Source of the DNA: a virus
DNA length: 32,151 bases
Direction: 5' to 3' (one strand)
Virus record (IMG/VR): IMGVR_UViG_3300047678_000810
Location: 1 to 32,151 of that record
The notes under the pieces are model-generated. The model saw only the letters and a list, made by a program, of their open reading frames with translations, did no database searches and had not been told where the DNA came from. The first letter of the stretch is position 1. The number at the start of each line of letters is the position of its first letter. Made by a program: the position numbers and the translations under genes. Of the stretch, positions 1 to 7,122 are shown in pieces.

Positions 1-207
1 GTGAAAGAGCGCATCGTTCAGGGTGGGAAAGACCCGGCACGGTCGGAGGACTTGAACGTGAGGTTCACGCCGGCCGAGGTGCGTCAGCTGGCCAAGGAAG
101 CGTGCCAGCAGGACCGTTCACTCAGCGGGTTGGTGCACTGGATCGTAAAGCGCTATCAGCGCGGCGAATTGGTGCCCAAGACTGGCACCGGAGGTCGCAG
201 CTCATGA
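1..207 (+). CDS. Ribbon-helix-helix-like small DNA-binding protein (possibly 5' truncated)
   Basis: The reading frame opens with GTG at the first base of the window, so the true start may lie further left. The 68-residue product has a short strand-like segment (LNVRFT, about residues 18-23), then a helix starting PAEV, a turn, and a second helix around SLSGLVHWIVKRY. That order (strand, helix, helix) is the pattern of ribbon-helix-helix (CopG/Arc type) repressors, which dimerise and insert the paired strands into the DNA major groove. A role as a phage transcriptional regulator is inference. The stop TGA overlaps a short palindrome that may form part of a terminator followed by eight T residues. 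No catalytic motif is visible. The fold assignment is moderate; the target is unknown. Confidence 0.6.
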   Translation: MKERIVQGGKDPARSEDLNVRFTPAEVRQLAKEACQQDRSLSGLVHWIVKRYQRGELVPKTGTGGRSS

Positions 208-223
208 GCGCGGTCTTTTTTTT
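195..223 (+). terminator. Terminator-like hairpin with T8 run
   Basis: CGC-a-GCT, a CATG loop, then AGC-GCG gives a six-pair stem with one bulge. It is followed at 216-223 by eight consecutive T, which stands out in this GC-rich sequence. It overlaps the 3' end of the first gene and precedes a gene with its own strong GGAGG site. The stem is short, so termination may be weak. Confidence 0.4.
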
Positions 224-283
224 GCCCCGTGCCATAGGGTTTTCCCTGTTCGTGCTATCGGGGAACAGCTGGAGGGTTGTCTC

Positions 284-652
284 ATGAGCGGCCGCCGCGG
301 CGTAGATCTCGCGCCCCCGAAGGCGGCCGCGCCGGCGATGACGGCCGCGGATGCGGCCGATCGCCTGGGAATGACGCTCGACCAGTTCACGGCGTTCGTC
401 CGCCAGGTGCTGCTCGAGCCGACCTACTCGGTCGATGAGGTCCGGCTGCATTTCGGGTTCCAGGGCAAGGACGTCGTCTTCGAGCTGCTAGCCCTCGGCC
501 GCAAGTATGGCGCGGCACTCCACCCGACGAAGGGCGGCCTCTACCCCACCTTCAAACCGAGCCACAAGAGCCGGCGGATCCCGCTGAGCGCGATCGAGCG
601 CCACAAGCGGCACATGTCGCGCGTCCACGACGGCGCTGCGTCGGCGGCTTGA
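284..652 (+). CDS. Excisionase/MerR-like DNA-binding protein, hypothetical
   Basis: 122 residues; the ATG at 284 is preceded by GGAGG at 271-275, a good Shine-Dalgarno spacing. The N-terminus is Ala/Pro-rich. Residues about 20-45 (TAADAADRLGMTLDQF) resemble the first helices of a helix-turn-helix, and residues about 96-107 (RRIPLSAIERHK) resemble the wing and recognition end of excisionase-family DNA-binding domains, which often end R-x-I-P-x-S-A-I-E. I infer a small DNA-binding regulator. An inverted repeat CTGTTC (246-251) and GAACAG (263-268) lies just upstream of the ribosome site and could be an operator, but is short. The product could equally be a phage hypothetical with only superficial HTH resemblance. 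Confidence 0.6.
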   Translation: MSGRRGVDLAPPKAAAPAMTAADAADRLGMTLDQFTAFVRQVLLEPTYSVDEVRLHFGFQGKDVVFELLALGRKYGAALHPTKGGLYPTFKPSHKSRRIPLSAIERHKRHMSRVHDGAASAA

Positions 653-664
653 CCGAATTTTTCC

Positions 665-1312
665 GTGAACGACGCCACACCCAAGCCCACCTCCTTGCTG
701 GCCAACGGCGCCCAGGCTGAGCTCTTCGACGTCGCCAACCTGCCCGACGAGTTCTGGATCGGCGACGAGCAGCCGCAGCAGAAGGACGGCAAGACCGCCG
801 AGGCACGCTACACGGCAGAACGATTTTTTTCTAAGCGCCCGGAAGATTACAAGGCGTGCGTCGCTCTCCTCGCCGCCGGTGCTGGGCTTCTCAAGATCGC
901 CAGACTCCTGCACGTCCATCACGAGACCGTCGCGGCCGTGCGTGATCGCGAGGGCGCCGCGATAGACATACAGAAAGAAAGAATTAAGCGGAACATCCGC
1001 CTTGCCGTCGAGGTGGGTTCGGAGCGCCTTCCTGAGATCATGGGCTCGCTGCCTGGTGGTCAGGTGCCGATCGCGACGGCCGTCCTGATCGACAAGATCG
1101 CCCAGCTGGACGGCGAGCCGACGCAGCGCATCGAGGTCACGCACAAGGGCCACCTCACGCACGCCGCCGTGCAGGCCAGCCTCGAAGCCTTCCCTGACGC
1201 GGAGGTCGTGGAGATCACCGGTTCGCGCGCGGGCGAGATCGCCCAAAAGGACGGCTCCGCACCTGGTCCTGCCTCGATTCCTGATGACGCATCAGGACGG
1301 AAGGCATCTTAA
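665..1312 (+). CDS. Helix-turn-helix protein, hypothetical
   Basis: 215 residues from a GTG start at 665, 12 bases after the previous stop. The middle (about residues 70-92, AGAGLLKIARLLHVHHETV) reads as a helix-turn-helix of the resolvase/homeodomain-like type that recognises DNA. A long amphipathic stretch around residues 98-140 may be a dimerisation helix. The C-terminal 40 residues are Ala/Gly/Asp-rich and probably disordered. Such HTH proteins occur in phages as regulators or as small terminase-like proteins; the distance from the large terminase (about 12 kb) argues against the latter. Function remains open. Confidence 0.6.
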   Translation: MNDATPKPTSLLANGAQAELFDVANLPDEFWIGDEQPQQKDGKTAEARYTAERFFSKRPEDYKACVALLAAGAGLLKIARLLHVHHETVAAVRDREGAAIDIQKERIKRNIRLAVEVGSERLPEIMGSLPGGQVPIATAVLIDKIAQLDGEPTQRIEVTHKGHLTHAAVQASLEAFPDAEVVEITGSRAGEIAQKDGSAPGPASIPDDASGRKAS

Positions 1313-1500
1313 ACATCTGTCCTCTAGCCACTAACCTACCATGCTACAACACACGCTGCACTTTGAACCGAGATCGGGCACCCGGGGGGCGGGGCGGGTC
1401 GCGCTCCAGAGGGGGTGGGGAGAAAAGGCCACGCATTGGTGCGCGGATAATTTTGATCAAAACAGTCGCACAGGTCGCCGCGCGTCCTTCTGCGGCCACC

Positions 1501-1514
1501 ATTCCGCGCGGAAT
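1501..1514. promoter_or_regulatory. Dispersed 14-bp motif, copy 1 (perfect palindrome ATTCCGCGCGGAAT)
   Basis: One of eight copies of ATTYCGCGCGRAAT in the window. This one lies in the 221-base intergenic region 1313-1533, about 8 bases before the GGGAGG ribosome site of the next gene, so it could act as an operator or partition site. Confidence 0.6.
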
Positions 1515-1533
1515 ACAGGCCGGGAGGTGTGTC

Positions 1534-2064
1534 GTGGCTAAGCCTTCTGCACAGAAAAATTCGCCGGCTTCGCCGCCCTCTCCTCCCCCGCGCGCCGCCG
1601 AGCCCTGCTTCACGGCCGCGACGATCGCCCGCGAGCTCGGCGTGCCGCTCGAGCTGCTCCTCGACGTCAGCAACGGCAATACCACCTTCACCCAGCAGGG
1701 CCGCGACGAGCTGCAGGCCGCGATCGAGGCGCGCATGGCCGCGGAAAAATCGCCGCCAGCGGCCGCCGCCGAGACCGCCGCCGCTTCCACCTCGCCGGCC
1801 CCGGCCGAGGCCGCCCTGGTCAAGGAGGACCTCACCCTGTCGCGCGTGTTCGGCTGGTCGACGAAGGTCCTGGCGAACCGCACCAACGGCCTCGAGGTCG
1901 TCGTCCAGGTCAAGGCCTCGCGCTTCCTGAAGCCGGGCATGGTCCTGCGCGAGTGCGTCCAGGGCGAGTCCGGCTGGTTCTACTACGGCCGGCTGCCGCG
2001 CGTCGTCGGCGAGGGCCAGCTCTTCTACCCGCAACCGAAACAGCCGGAGGCCGCCGCGGAATGA
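1534..2064 (+). CDS. Hypothetical protein with Pro/Ala-rich linkers
   Basis: I place the start at GTG 1534 because GGGAGG sits at 1522-1527; a longer reading frame from 1363 would run through the intergenic palindrome and has no ribosome site. The 176-residue product has a Pro/Ser/Ala-rich N-terminus, a short helical block (about residues 26-60, including TAATIARELGVPLELLLDV, which reads like the start of an HTH), a long Ala/Pro linker, and a compact C-terminal part (about residues 100-165) rich in V, R, G and aromatic residues (GESGWFYYGRLPR). Upstream bases 1313-1500 are G-rich and show no clear sigma-70 promoter. I do not recognise the family. Its stop overlaps the next start (ATGA), so the two are probably translationally coupled. 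Confidence 0.6.
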   Translation: MAKPSAQKNSPASPPSPPPRAAEPCFTAATIARELGVPLELLLDVSNGNTTFTQQGRDELQAAIEARMAAEKSPPAAAAETAAASTSPAPAEAALVKEDLTLSRVFGWSTKVLANRTNGLEVVVQVKASRFLKPGMVLRECVQGESGWFYYGRLPRVVGEGQLFYPQPKQPEAAAE

Positions 2065-2237
2065 CGTCAGCGCCGACAGTCCCGGCCGTTGTCCGCCACC
2101 CCACCGGTGGCTGGACCCACGCGCACCCGGACCAGGCGCGGCCGCACGTGCGGATCTACCGCGGCTGGTGGTCTAAAAAATTTCTCGCGAGCCAGGCCCT
2201 GCCGGCGGCCGCGATCGAACGGAGGACCGCCGCTTGA
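2061..2237 (+). CDS. Small hypothetical protein
   Basis: 58 residues, starting at ATG 2061 within an ATGA overlap with the preceding stop. The product is rich in His, Pro, Arg and Trp (RHPTGGWTHAHPDQ; RIYRGWWSKKF) with no recognised domain. It is placed between two coupled hypothetical genes in the early operon, and its stop overlaps the TTG start of the next gene. It may be a small accessory or DNA-binding peptide, but this is not supported by a motif. Confidence 0.5.
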   Translation: MTSAPTVPAVVRHPTGGWTHAHPDQARPHVRIYRGWWSKKFLASQALPAAAIERRTAA

Positions 2238-2623
2238 ACACCTGGGACGACGACGACGTCGAGCGCTGGCTCAACGACAACCCGCTGCCGAAGGATTTCA
2301 TCTACAACGGCGAGAAGGTCTGGCCGCGCTACGTCCTCAAGCACGGCTACGGCCAGTGGCTCAGGACCGCGGGATCCTACCACCCGGCGCTGCGCGGACT
2401 GTTCCGCCTCGTCTGTGACATCCTCAAGGAAGTGCCCGACGGCTCCGAGCTGCCCACGCCCGAGCGGCTGCAGGCCGAGCTCGAGGCCCACGCCTCGATG
2501 CACGGCACCCTCGGCCTCGAGATCGAGCCGGCCACCGAGCCGACGGTCGGCCAGGGCGTCGACTTCTCCCGGCGGCTGAAGCGCAACCAGCCGCCGGATC
2601 CGGCCGCGTCGGCCACCGCCTGA
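2234..2623 (+). CDS. Hypothetical protein upstream of the replication initiator
   Basis: 129 residues from a TTG start in a TTGA overlap; GGAGG at 2221-2225 supports that start. The N-terminal half is compact and rich in W, Y, D and R (DDDVERWLNDNPLPKD, then WPRYVLKHGYGQWL); the C-terminal third is acidic and Pro/Ala-rich and likely flexible. It ends 13 bases before the initiator-like gene, so a replication role is possible by position only. I do not recognise the family. Confidence 0.6.
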   Translation: MNTWDDDDVERWLNDNPLPKDFIYNGEKVWPRYVLKHGYGQWLRTAGSYHPALRGLFRLVCDILKEVPDGSELPTPERLQAELEAHASMHGTLGLEIEPATEPTVGQGVDFSRRLKRNQPPDPAASATA

Positions 2624-2636
2624 CCTACCCCCTTTC

Positions 2637-3518
2637 ATGGACACAAAATTTTCCTCCCACTACTGGAGCCACCCCGAGGTCGAGGCCGCGTCGCCGGAGA
2701 TCAAGCTGGCCGGTGCCTGGATGCGGACCAACGACCGCGTGACCCTCTTCGGCTACGCCCAGGTCACGCCGGAGCGTTTCGCGTTCGAAACCGGTCTGCC
2801 AAAGGAGGGCTTGGCAAGGGCTATACAAGCCCTTCCGGACTGGTTCACACCCCTTCCCAAGGGCTACTTCGTGCCCGGTTTCATCCGCGAGCAGATCGGC
2901 TGCGGTGAAGCGCTCCTGAGCAACAACGTGTGCAAGGGCTTGGTAAGGGCTTTGGTAGCCCTTAACGACCCCGAGGTTTTCGCTCTGGTGATGCAGCATT
3001 ACCCTGAGCTCCAGGTTGCCCTGAAAGTGACTGATTTCAGCAAGCCCTTGGTAAGCCCTTGCCAAGGGGTAAGAGAAGAGAAGAGAGGAGAAGAGAAGAG
3101 CAGCGTAGAGAAGAGAGGAGGTGATAGGGGTGTGGGGAAAGAGGACCCAGCCCCCGTAACGCCAACCGGCCGTTCGCGCCGATCCAAGCCCGGCAGCACG
3201 CTGCCCTCGGAGCTGCCCGAGCCGTTCACCTCGCGGATGATCGAGGTCGGCGCACTCAAGGGCCGGCAGCCGACGACGCCCTGGACCGTGAAGGAGCTCG
3301 AGGCCTTCAAGGAGGCGCGGCTCCACAGCTGCAGCGCGGAGGACTTCGCGGGCCAGCTTGCGCCGATGAAGACCTACTACGCCGCGAAAATTCCGCGCGA
3401 AATCGGCGACTTCCGGCGGCGTGAACTTCTGACCCTTCTGAATAACTGGCCGGGCGAGCTCGACAAGGCCCGCGCCTGGGCCCGCGACCACGACGACGGC
3501 TACCGCAAGGTCAGCTAA
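2637..3518 (+). CDS. Putative phage replication initiator / helicase loader
   Basis: 293 residues, ending 12 bases before a DnaB-type helicase gene. Residues about 1-90 look like a winged-helix domain (RVTLFGYAQVTPERFAFETGLPKEGL gives a helix-turn-helix order), as in phage O-type or DnaD-like initiators. Residues about 140-195 form a charged, low-complexity linker (many K, E, R, G). The C-terminal part (about 195-293) is helical and may contact the helicase. The linker and the part before it are encoded by unusual DNA: nine 8-bp repeats phased at 11 bp, then a purine tract, matching the lambda-type arrangement in which the origin lies inside the initiator gene. Initiator function is inferred from position, domain order and that DNA; no catalytic motif is expected. 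The start ATG 2637 follows a C/T-rich, Shine-Dalgarno-free leader. Confidence 0.65.
   Translation: MDTKFSSHYWSHPEVEAASPEIKLAGAWMRTNDRVTLFGYAQVTPERFAFETGLPKEGLARAIQALPDWFTPLPKGYFVPGFIREQIGCGEALLSNNVCKGLVRALVALNDPEVFALVMQHYPELQVALKVTDFSKPLVSPCQGVREEKRGEEKSSVEKRGGDRGVGKEDPAPVTPTGRSRRSKPGSTLPSELPEPFTSRMIEVGALKGRQPTTPWTVKELEAFKEARLHSCSAEDFAGQLAPMKTYYAAKIPREIGDFRRRELLTLLNNWPGELDKARAWARDHDDGYRKVS
2804..3069. repeat. Iteron-like repeats: three triplets phased at 11 bp
   Basis: The core AAGGGCTT or its complement AAGCCCTT (with small variants) starts at 2805, 2816, 2827; at 2934, 2945, 2956; and at 3042, 3053, 3064. Within each triplet the spacing is exactly 11 bp, one helical turn, so all sites face the same side of the DNA. 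A further copy is at 2859. The first two triplets have orientation forward-forward-reverse; the third is reverse-reverse-forward. Because 11 is not a multiple of 3, the spacing within a triplet is not set by codons. Confidence 0.75.
2804..3120. other. Candidate replication origin embedded in the initiator gene
   Basis: The iteron-like triplets (2804-3069) are followed at 3069-3120 by an almost pure purine tract on the + strand (repeated AAGAG/AGAGG units). Initiator binding sites followed by a strand-asymmetric tract, inside an initiator gene and next to a helicase gene, is the layout of lambda-like origins. The tract is not AT-rich, so unwinding would need another explanation. Confidence 0.6.
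3390..3403. promoter_or_regulatory. Dispersed 14-bp motif, copy 2
   Basis: ATTCCGCGCGAAAT inside the initiator-like gene, near its 3' end. Confidence 0.5.
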
Positions 3519-3530
3519 CCCCCGCGCCCC

Positions 3531-5099
3531 ATGAACGACGAACCTCTCACAGAATCCTCTTCCGGTGGCGGCCGGCGCCGCCCGCCCCTGCGCGCACTGC
3601 CGGGTCCGGGCGACGCTGACTTCAGGGCTATCCCTAGTCGCGAAACACCTTCGAGCGAGGAGGCGGAGCAGCACGTTATTGCCTGCTGCCTGATCGACGG
3701 AGGCCAGACCGTTGACCGCTGCCTGCGGGAAAAAATGGCGCCAGACTTTTTCTATTGGTGGCAGAACGCCCGATTGTTTCAGGTCATTCTGGATCTGCAC
3801 CAGCGGCAGGTCGTGATCTCGCTCGAGACACTGGCGGAAGAACTACGGGCGACCAAGCAACTCGAGGAGATCGGTGGCTTCCCCTACCTGATGCAGGTCA
3901 CGGGCAAGATCCCGACCACCGCGCACGCCGGCTACTTCATCGAGACCGTCCGCACGAAGTGGGTGCTGCGCCGGATGATCCTGCTCGGGACCGACCAGGT
4001 CGAGAAGACCTACGAGTTCACCGGCGGCCTGTCCGACTTTGTCAGTCGTCACGCGCTGCGCCTGCAGCGGCTCGCGGATTCCGTCACGCGCGCCGGGCGC
4101 CCGAGCCAGGAGGATGCTGTCGAGGCCGCGGCCAAGGCGGCCGACGAGATCCTTGCGGGCAAGGTCGACACCACGCGCCGCCTCTCGCTCGGCCTGCCCT
4201 TCGTCGACCAGACCTTCAAGCAGATCGACGTGCGGAACGAGGACTGGCTCAACGTCATCGCCGCGGGCCCGAGCGGTGGCAAGAGCTCGCTGATGCGCTT
4301 CGCCACCGGCGCCAACTGCCGGGCCGGCAAGCGCGGCGCCGTCTTCCTGCTCGAGACCGGCGATCGTCGCTGGCTCTGGACGCTGGCGGCCGGCCTGGCC
4401 AAGGCTGACCTCAACGAGATCCTCGAGACGCCGAAGCAGGCGCTGCCGACGCAGGTCGCGGACTGGAAAAAGGCTAACGCCGAGGTGGCGTCCTGGGTGA
4501 AGGAGGAGCGACTCTTCTTCTTCGACGACCTGTTCTTCATCGAGGACATCGAGCGCCAGATCCGCGAGCTCGACCGCCGCCTGCGCGAGAAGGACCTCGC
4601 GGCCGGCGTCGCGCCCGAGCTGGCGCACGGCCTCGACTTCGTGGTCATCGACTACCTGCAGCTCATGAACACGCGGGAGAAAATCCGTGTTCGCGAAGAA
4701 GTGGTCGCGCACCTGACCCGGACCTGCAAGCGGCTCTTCAAGGCCCTGGACATTTCCGGCTTTGTCGCCGCGCAGATCAACCGCAAGGCCCGCGACGAGG
4801 GCCGGCGCCCGAAACTCTCCGACCTCCGCGAGTCCGGCGCCATCGAGCAGGACGCCGATCGCGTGATCTTCGTCCACACGCCGCCGGAGGACAAGACCGG
4901 CGTCCCGCAAACCGGCGACCGCGGCATCGACGAGGTCGAGCTGCTGCAGGCCAAGATGCGCAACGGCCCGCGCGACGTGTCGGTCGACGTGCTGTTCTAC
5001 AAACGCCAGGGCCGCTACCAGGACGCGCCGCGCGTCGGCGATGCCCGGCCCGGCACGCCGAAGCCGTCGGGCGGCTACAAGCGGGAGGGCCAGTCTTGA
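3531..5099 (+). CDS. dnaB: Replicative DNA helicase, DnaB family
   Basis: 522 residues. This is the ring helicase that unwinds the phage replication fork using ATP. Residues about 41-185 match the DnaB N-terminal domain (SSEEAEQHVIACCLIDGG). The RecA-like core follows: Walker A G-P-S-G-G-K-S-S at about 246-253, the E-T-G segment near 275 where other DnaB proteins have S-x-E-M, Walker B VVIDYLQLM at about 371-379, a Q-I-N motif near 415, and the DLRESGAIEQDADRVIF block (about 431-447) that forms motif 4 and DNA-binding loops. Length is slightly above the bacterial norm because of a roughly 35-residue Gly/Arg/Pro N-terminal extension. The initiator-like gene is directly upstream, as expected for a phage replication module. 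The start ATG 3531 has a C-rich leader without a Shine-Dalgarno site. Identification is strong. Confidence 0.95.
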   Translation: MNDEPLTESSSGGGRRRPPLRALPGPGDADFRAIPSRETPSSEEAEQHVIACCLIDGGQTVDRCLREKMAPDFFYWWQNARLFQVILDLHQRQVVISLETLAEELRATKQLEEIGGFPYLMQVTGKIPTTAHAGYFIETVRTKWVLRRMILLGTDQVEKTYEFTGGLSDFVSRHALRLQRLADSVTRAGRPSQEDAVEAAAKAADEILAGKVDTTRRLSLGLPFVDQTFKQIDVRNEDWLNVIAAGPSGGKSSLMRFATGANCRAGKRGAVFLLETGDRRWLWTLAAGLAKADLNEILETPKQALPTQVADWKKANAEVASWVKEERLFFFDDLFFIEDIERQIRELDRRLREKDLAAGVAPELAHGLDFVVIDYLQLMNTREKIRVREEVVAHLTRTCKRLFKALDISGFVAAQINRKARDEGRRPKLSDLRESGAIEQDADRVIFVHTPPEDKTGVPQTGDRGIDEVELLQAKMRNGPRDVSVDVLFYKRQGRYQDAPRVGDARPGTPKPSGGYKREGQS

Positions 5100-5515
5100 A
5101 ACTGACCGCCACTGGCAAGGAGCAGGCGCTCGTCGACTTCTACGCGCAGATCTCGCGCGACGCCTCAGCGCGGCCTGGCGTGTTCGTGGGCACGGCGACC
5201 GAGCTGGCCGCTCGAGCCCGGATCGGCCGGGCCTACCTGTCGCGCCTGTTGAACGGCAACGTGACGGGCAAGAACACCTGGAAGCACCTCCTGCCACTGC
5301 TGAGTATCGAGGCCCTGTTCCGCCTGAAACAATGCTCCGCGTGGAACAAATACGCTGAAGCTGAGCTGCGGTGCCTTTGCTGGTCCTCGCTCCGCGTGGA
5401 CACCATCGAAACCGATTTCGGCGTCGTGCGGCTGGTGGCGGATCCATTCATGCGCCGCGGCACGTTCGCCGTGTTGCGCGATGCCGCGCCGGTAACCCAC
5501 GCCCAAGCCAGCTAA
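5096..5515 (+). CDS. HTH (Cro/XRE-like) regulator, hypothetical
   Basis: 139 residues from TTG 5096 in a TTGA overlap with the helicase stop; GGGAGGG at 5083-5089 supports it. Residues about 34-70 (ATELAARARIGRAYLSRLLNG) read as a classic five-helix XRE helix-turn-helix with the recognition helix at YLSRLLNG. The C-terminal half is a mixed strand/helix region with three Cys (EAELRCLCW among them) and no known domain. I infer a phage repressor or replication-linked regulator. It stands between the helicase and the ParB-family gene, in the same operon. Confidence 0.65.
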   Translation: MKLTATGKEQALVDFYAQISRDASARPGVFVGTATELAARARIGRAYLSRLLNGNVTGKNTWKHLLPLLSIEALFRLKQCSAWNKYAEAELRCLCWSSLRVDTIETDFGVVRLVADPFMRRGTFAVLRDAAPVTHAQAS

Positions 5516-5527
5516 CTTTTCCAACCC

Positions 5528-6781
5528 ATGAAAACACCCGAAGATTCCACCGGTGGCTCCACGGAGCTGCTTGTCTCGGCCATCGTGCCGGACCCGAAGA
5601 ACCGCAAAGAGCACAACGGCGACCAGCTCCGGTCGCTCGCTGATTCCATCAAGGCCGACGGGCTGCTGCAGCCGATCGTCGTCCGCCAGATCGCGCCCGG
5701 CAAGTTCATGCTGGTGGCCGGCGAGCGCCGCTGGCGCGCGCACGGGCTGCTCAAGCGCGACAAGATCCCCGCGATCATCACGTCGACCGGTGTCCAGGCG
5801 CCGACCGCGGCCGACGTCCGGAAGCGCGCGGCCGAGAACTTCCAGCGTGAGGACCTCACGCCGATCGAGGAGGCCCGGCTCTTTCGCGAGTTGCACATCG
5901 AGCACAAGATCCCGCAGGCCGAGGTCGCCAAGATCGCGGGCCGCGGAAGCCAGTCGACCGTCGCCAACTCGCTCCGACTGCTTGAGCTCCCGTCTGCGGT
6001 GCAGCAGCTCGTCCAGGACGGAAAACTTACTCGGGCGCATGGCGTGGCGCTGGCCCGTTGGGCGAAGTGGTCAAAGATTTGCGAGGCGATCGCCAGCTGG
6101 ACGATCAAGAAAGGCTTGTCGTCGCGGAATCTGGAAGAGGAAGAACTTCCCGTCTCCTACGAACTCGTTCGCGCCGGTCTGGTCGCTGAGATCGACGTCA
6201 TGGGCTATGGGCGCGTGTGTTACACGGTGCCGGCCGAGATGCAGAAGGACCCTGCGTTCGTGAAGCACTACTCGACCTGGTATTGCCTCGAGCCGGCCAA
6301 GTGGACACCGGAGAAGGATCGCCAGGACAAGGCGCGCGCGGCCAAGGAGGCCTCCGAAAAGAAGAGCGAGGCCGCGGCTGTCGCGAAGGGCGGGAAGACA
6401 AAGGAGCAGCTCGAGCGCGCGAAAAAACTGGCGACCAACAAAACGGCCAGACTCAAGATCCAAACCGGCCTCGAGGCCGTGACCGCCCGCCTTCGCCGCG
6501 GCAAGGCTGATGACATCAACCAGGCGGCCGCGCTCGTGTGCAAGAAGAGCGGCGGCCGTGGTGGTGATGTTCGCGAATCGGCTGAATTGCTCGGCATCAA
6601 ACTGCCGAAGGACTTCGATGCCTATGAGGCGTCGGACTGGTCGAAGCTCGCAGTCGCTGACGCTCTCCGCCTGGTGGCCCACACGATTGTCTCGCAGGAG
6701 GCCGCGGCCGCTTCCCGTTTCGCTGGCGATGTTCCCGATGAAATCGAGTTCATGCTGGCGAAGAAAGGCGGTGCCAAGTGA
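5528..6781 (+). CDS. parB: ParB/Spo0J-family DNA-binding CTPase-like protein
   Basis: 417 residues. ParB proteins bind parS palindromes, hydrolyse CTP and slide as clamps; phage members act in plasmid-like partition, gene control or as nucleases. Visible: the ParB N-terminal domain with AIVPDPKNRK (about 18-27), the LADSIKADGLLQPIVVR segment, the box GERRWRA at 65-71 and ENFQRED at 103-109 (both CTP-contacting in the family), then a helix-turn-helix at about 128-152 (AEVAKIAGRGSQSTVANSLR). The C-terminal half is longer than in chromosomal ParB, with a Lys/Glu-rich coiled region (about 260-300) and a helical tail. No parA-like ATPase lies in this window. The start ATG follows the leader CCAACCC, without a Shine-Dalgarno site. 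The next gene starts within the stop (GTGA). Confidence 0.9.
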   Translation: MKTPEDSTGGSTELLVSAIVPDPKNRKEHNGDQLRSLADSIKADGLLQPIVVRQIAPGKFMLVAGERRWRAHGLLKRDKIPAIITSTGVQAPTAADVRKRAAENFQREDLTPIEEARLFRELHIEHKIPQAEVAKIAGRGSQSTVANSLRLLELPSAVQQLVQDGKLTRAHGVALARWAKWSKICEAIASWTIKKGLSSRNLEEEELPVSYELVRAGLVAEIDVMGYGRVCYTVPAEMQKDPAFVKHYSTWYCLEPAKWTPEKDRQDKARAAKEASEKKSEAAAVAKGGKTKEQLERAKKLATNKTARLKIQTGLEAVTARLRRGKADDINQAAALVCKKSGGRGGDVRESAELLGIKLPKDFDAYEASDWSKLAVADALRLVAHTIVSQEAAAASRFAGDVPDEIEFMLAKKGGAK

Positions 6782-7122
6782 GCTCCGACCACGAGGACCT
6801 CGCCAAGGCTGCGACAGCTGGCATCAGCGCGATGCTCAGTCTCATGGGCAAGCGGATGCTCAGCGCCGTCTGCCAGGGCAGCGTGATCGGCCTCCGGCTG
6901 AACCTGATCCTAATCGGGCGGCCGGAGGATAACCTCAAGCACGCCGGTGCGGTGATCGTCGTCGCCGGCGAGATGGCGGACGACGACCTCCGCCGGCTGA
7001 AGGCCTACATCGAGGCCTTCGGCCAGGACGTTCACGCCGGCCTGAAGATGGAGCAGGCGATGAAGATCGACCAGCTCGGCCTGACGGGCGAGAAACCCGA
7101 AACGGGGGGGGCTTCATCATGA
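6778..7122 (+). CDS. Hypothetical protein downstream of parB
   Basis: 114 residues from GTG 6778 (GTGA overlap with the parB stop). Helical throughout, with a hydrophobic run near residues 35-48 (VIGLRLNLILIG) that is too short and too charged at its edges for a clear membrane span. The middle GAVIVVAGEMADDDLRRLKAYIEAFGQD is well-formed alpha/beta sequence. I do not recognise the family. Coupling to parB suggests co-expression and possibly a partner role, which is inference only. Confidence 0.55.
   Translation: MSSDHEDLAKAATAGISAMLSLMGKRMLSAVCQGSVIGLRLNLILIGRPEDNLKHAGAVIVVAGEMADDDLRRLKAYIEAFGQDVHAGLKMEQAMKIDQLGLTGEKPETGGASS

Noticed and set aside
1313-1533. Sigma-70 promoter in the intergenic region (GATAAT near 1444)
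   Set aside because: No -35 box at a suitable distance; the match alone is too weak.
1363-1533. Extended N-terminus for the 1534-2064 gene
   Set aside because: It would translate the intergenic palindrome and G-rich leader; the GTG at 1534 has a strong GGGAGG site.
3069-3120. Purine tract considered as a ribosome-binding cluster or mRNA regulatory site
   Set aside because: It contains GGAGG-like strings, but no start codon is suitably placed and the surrounding frame is intact.
3843-5447. Antisense open frame of 534 codons opposite the helicase
   Set aside because: The + strand encodes an unmistakable DnaB helicase; the opposite frame is Arg/Leu/Ala-rich without motifs.
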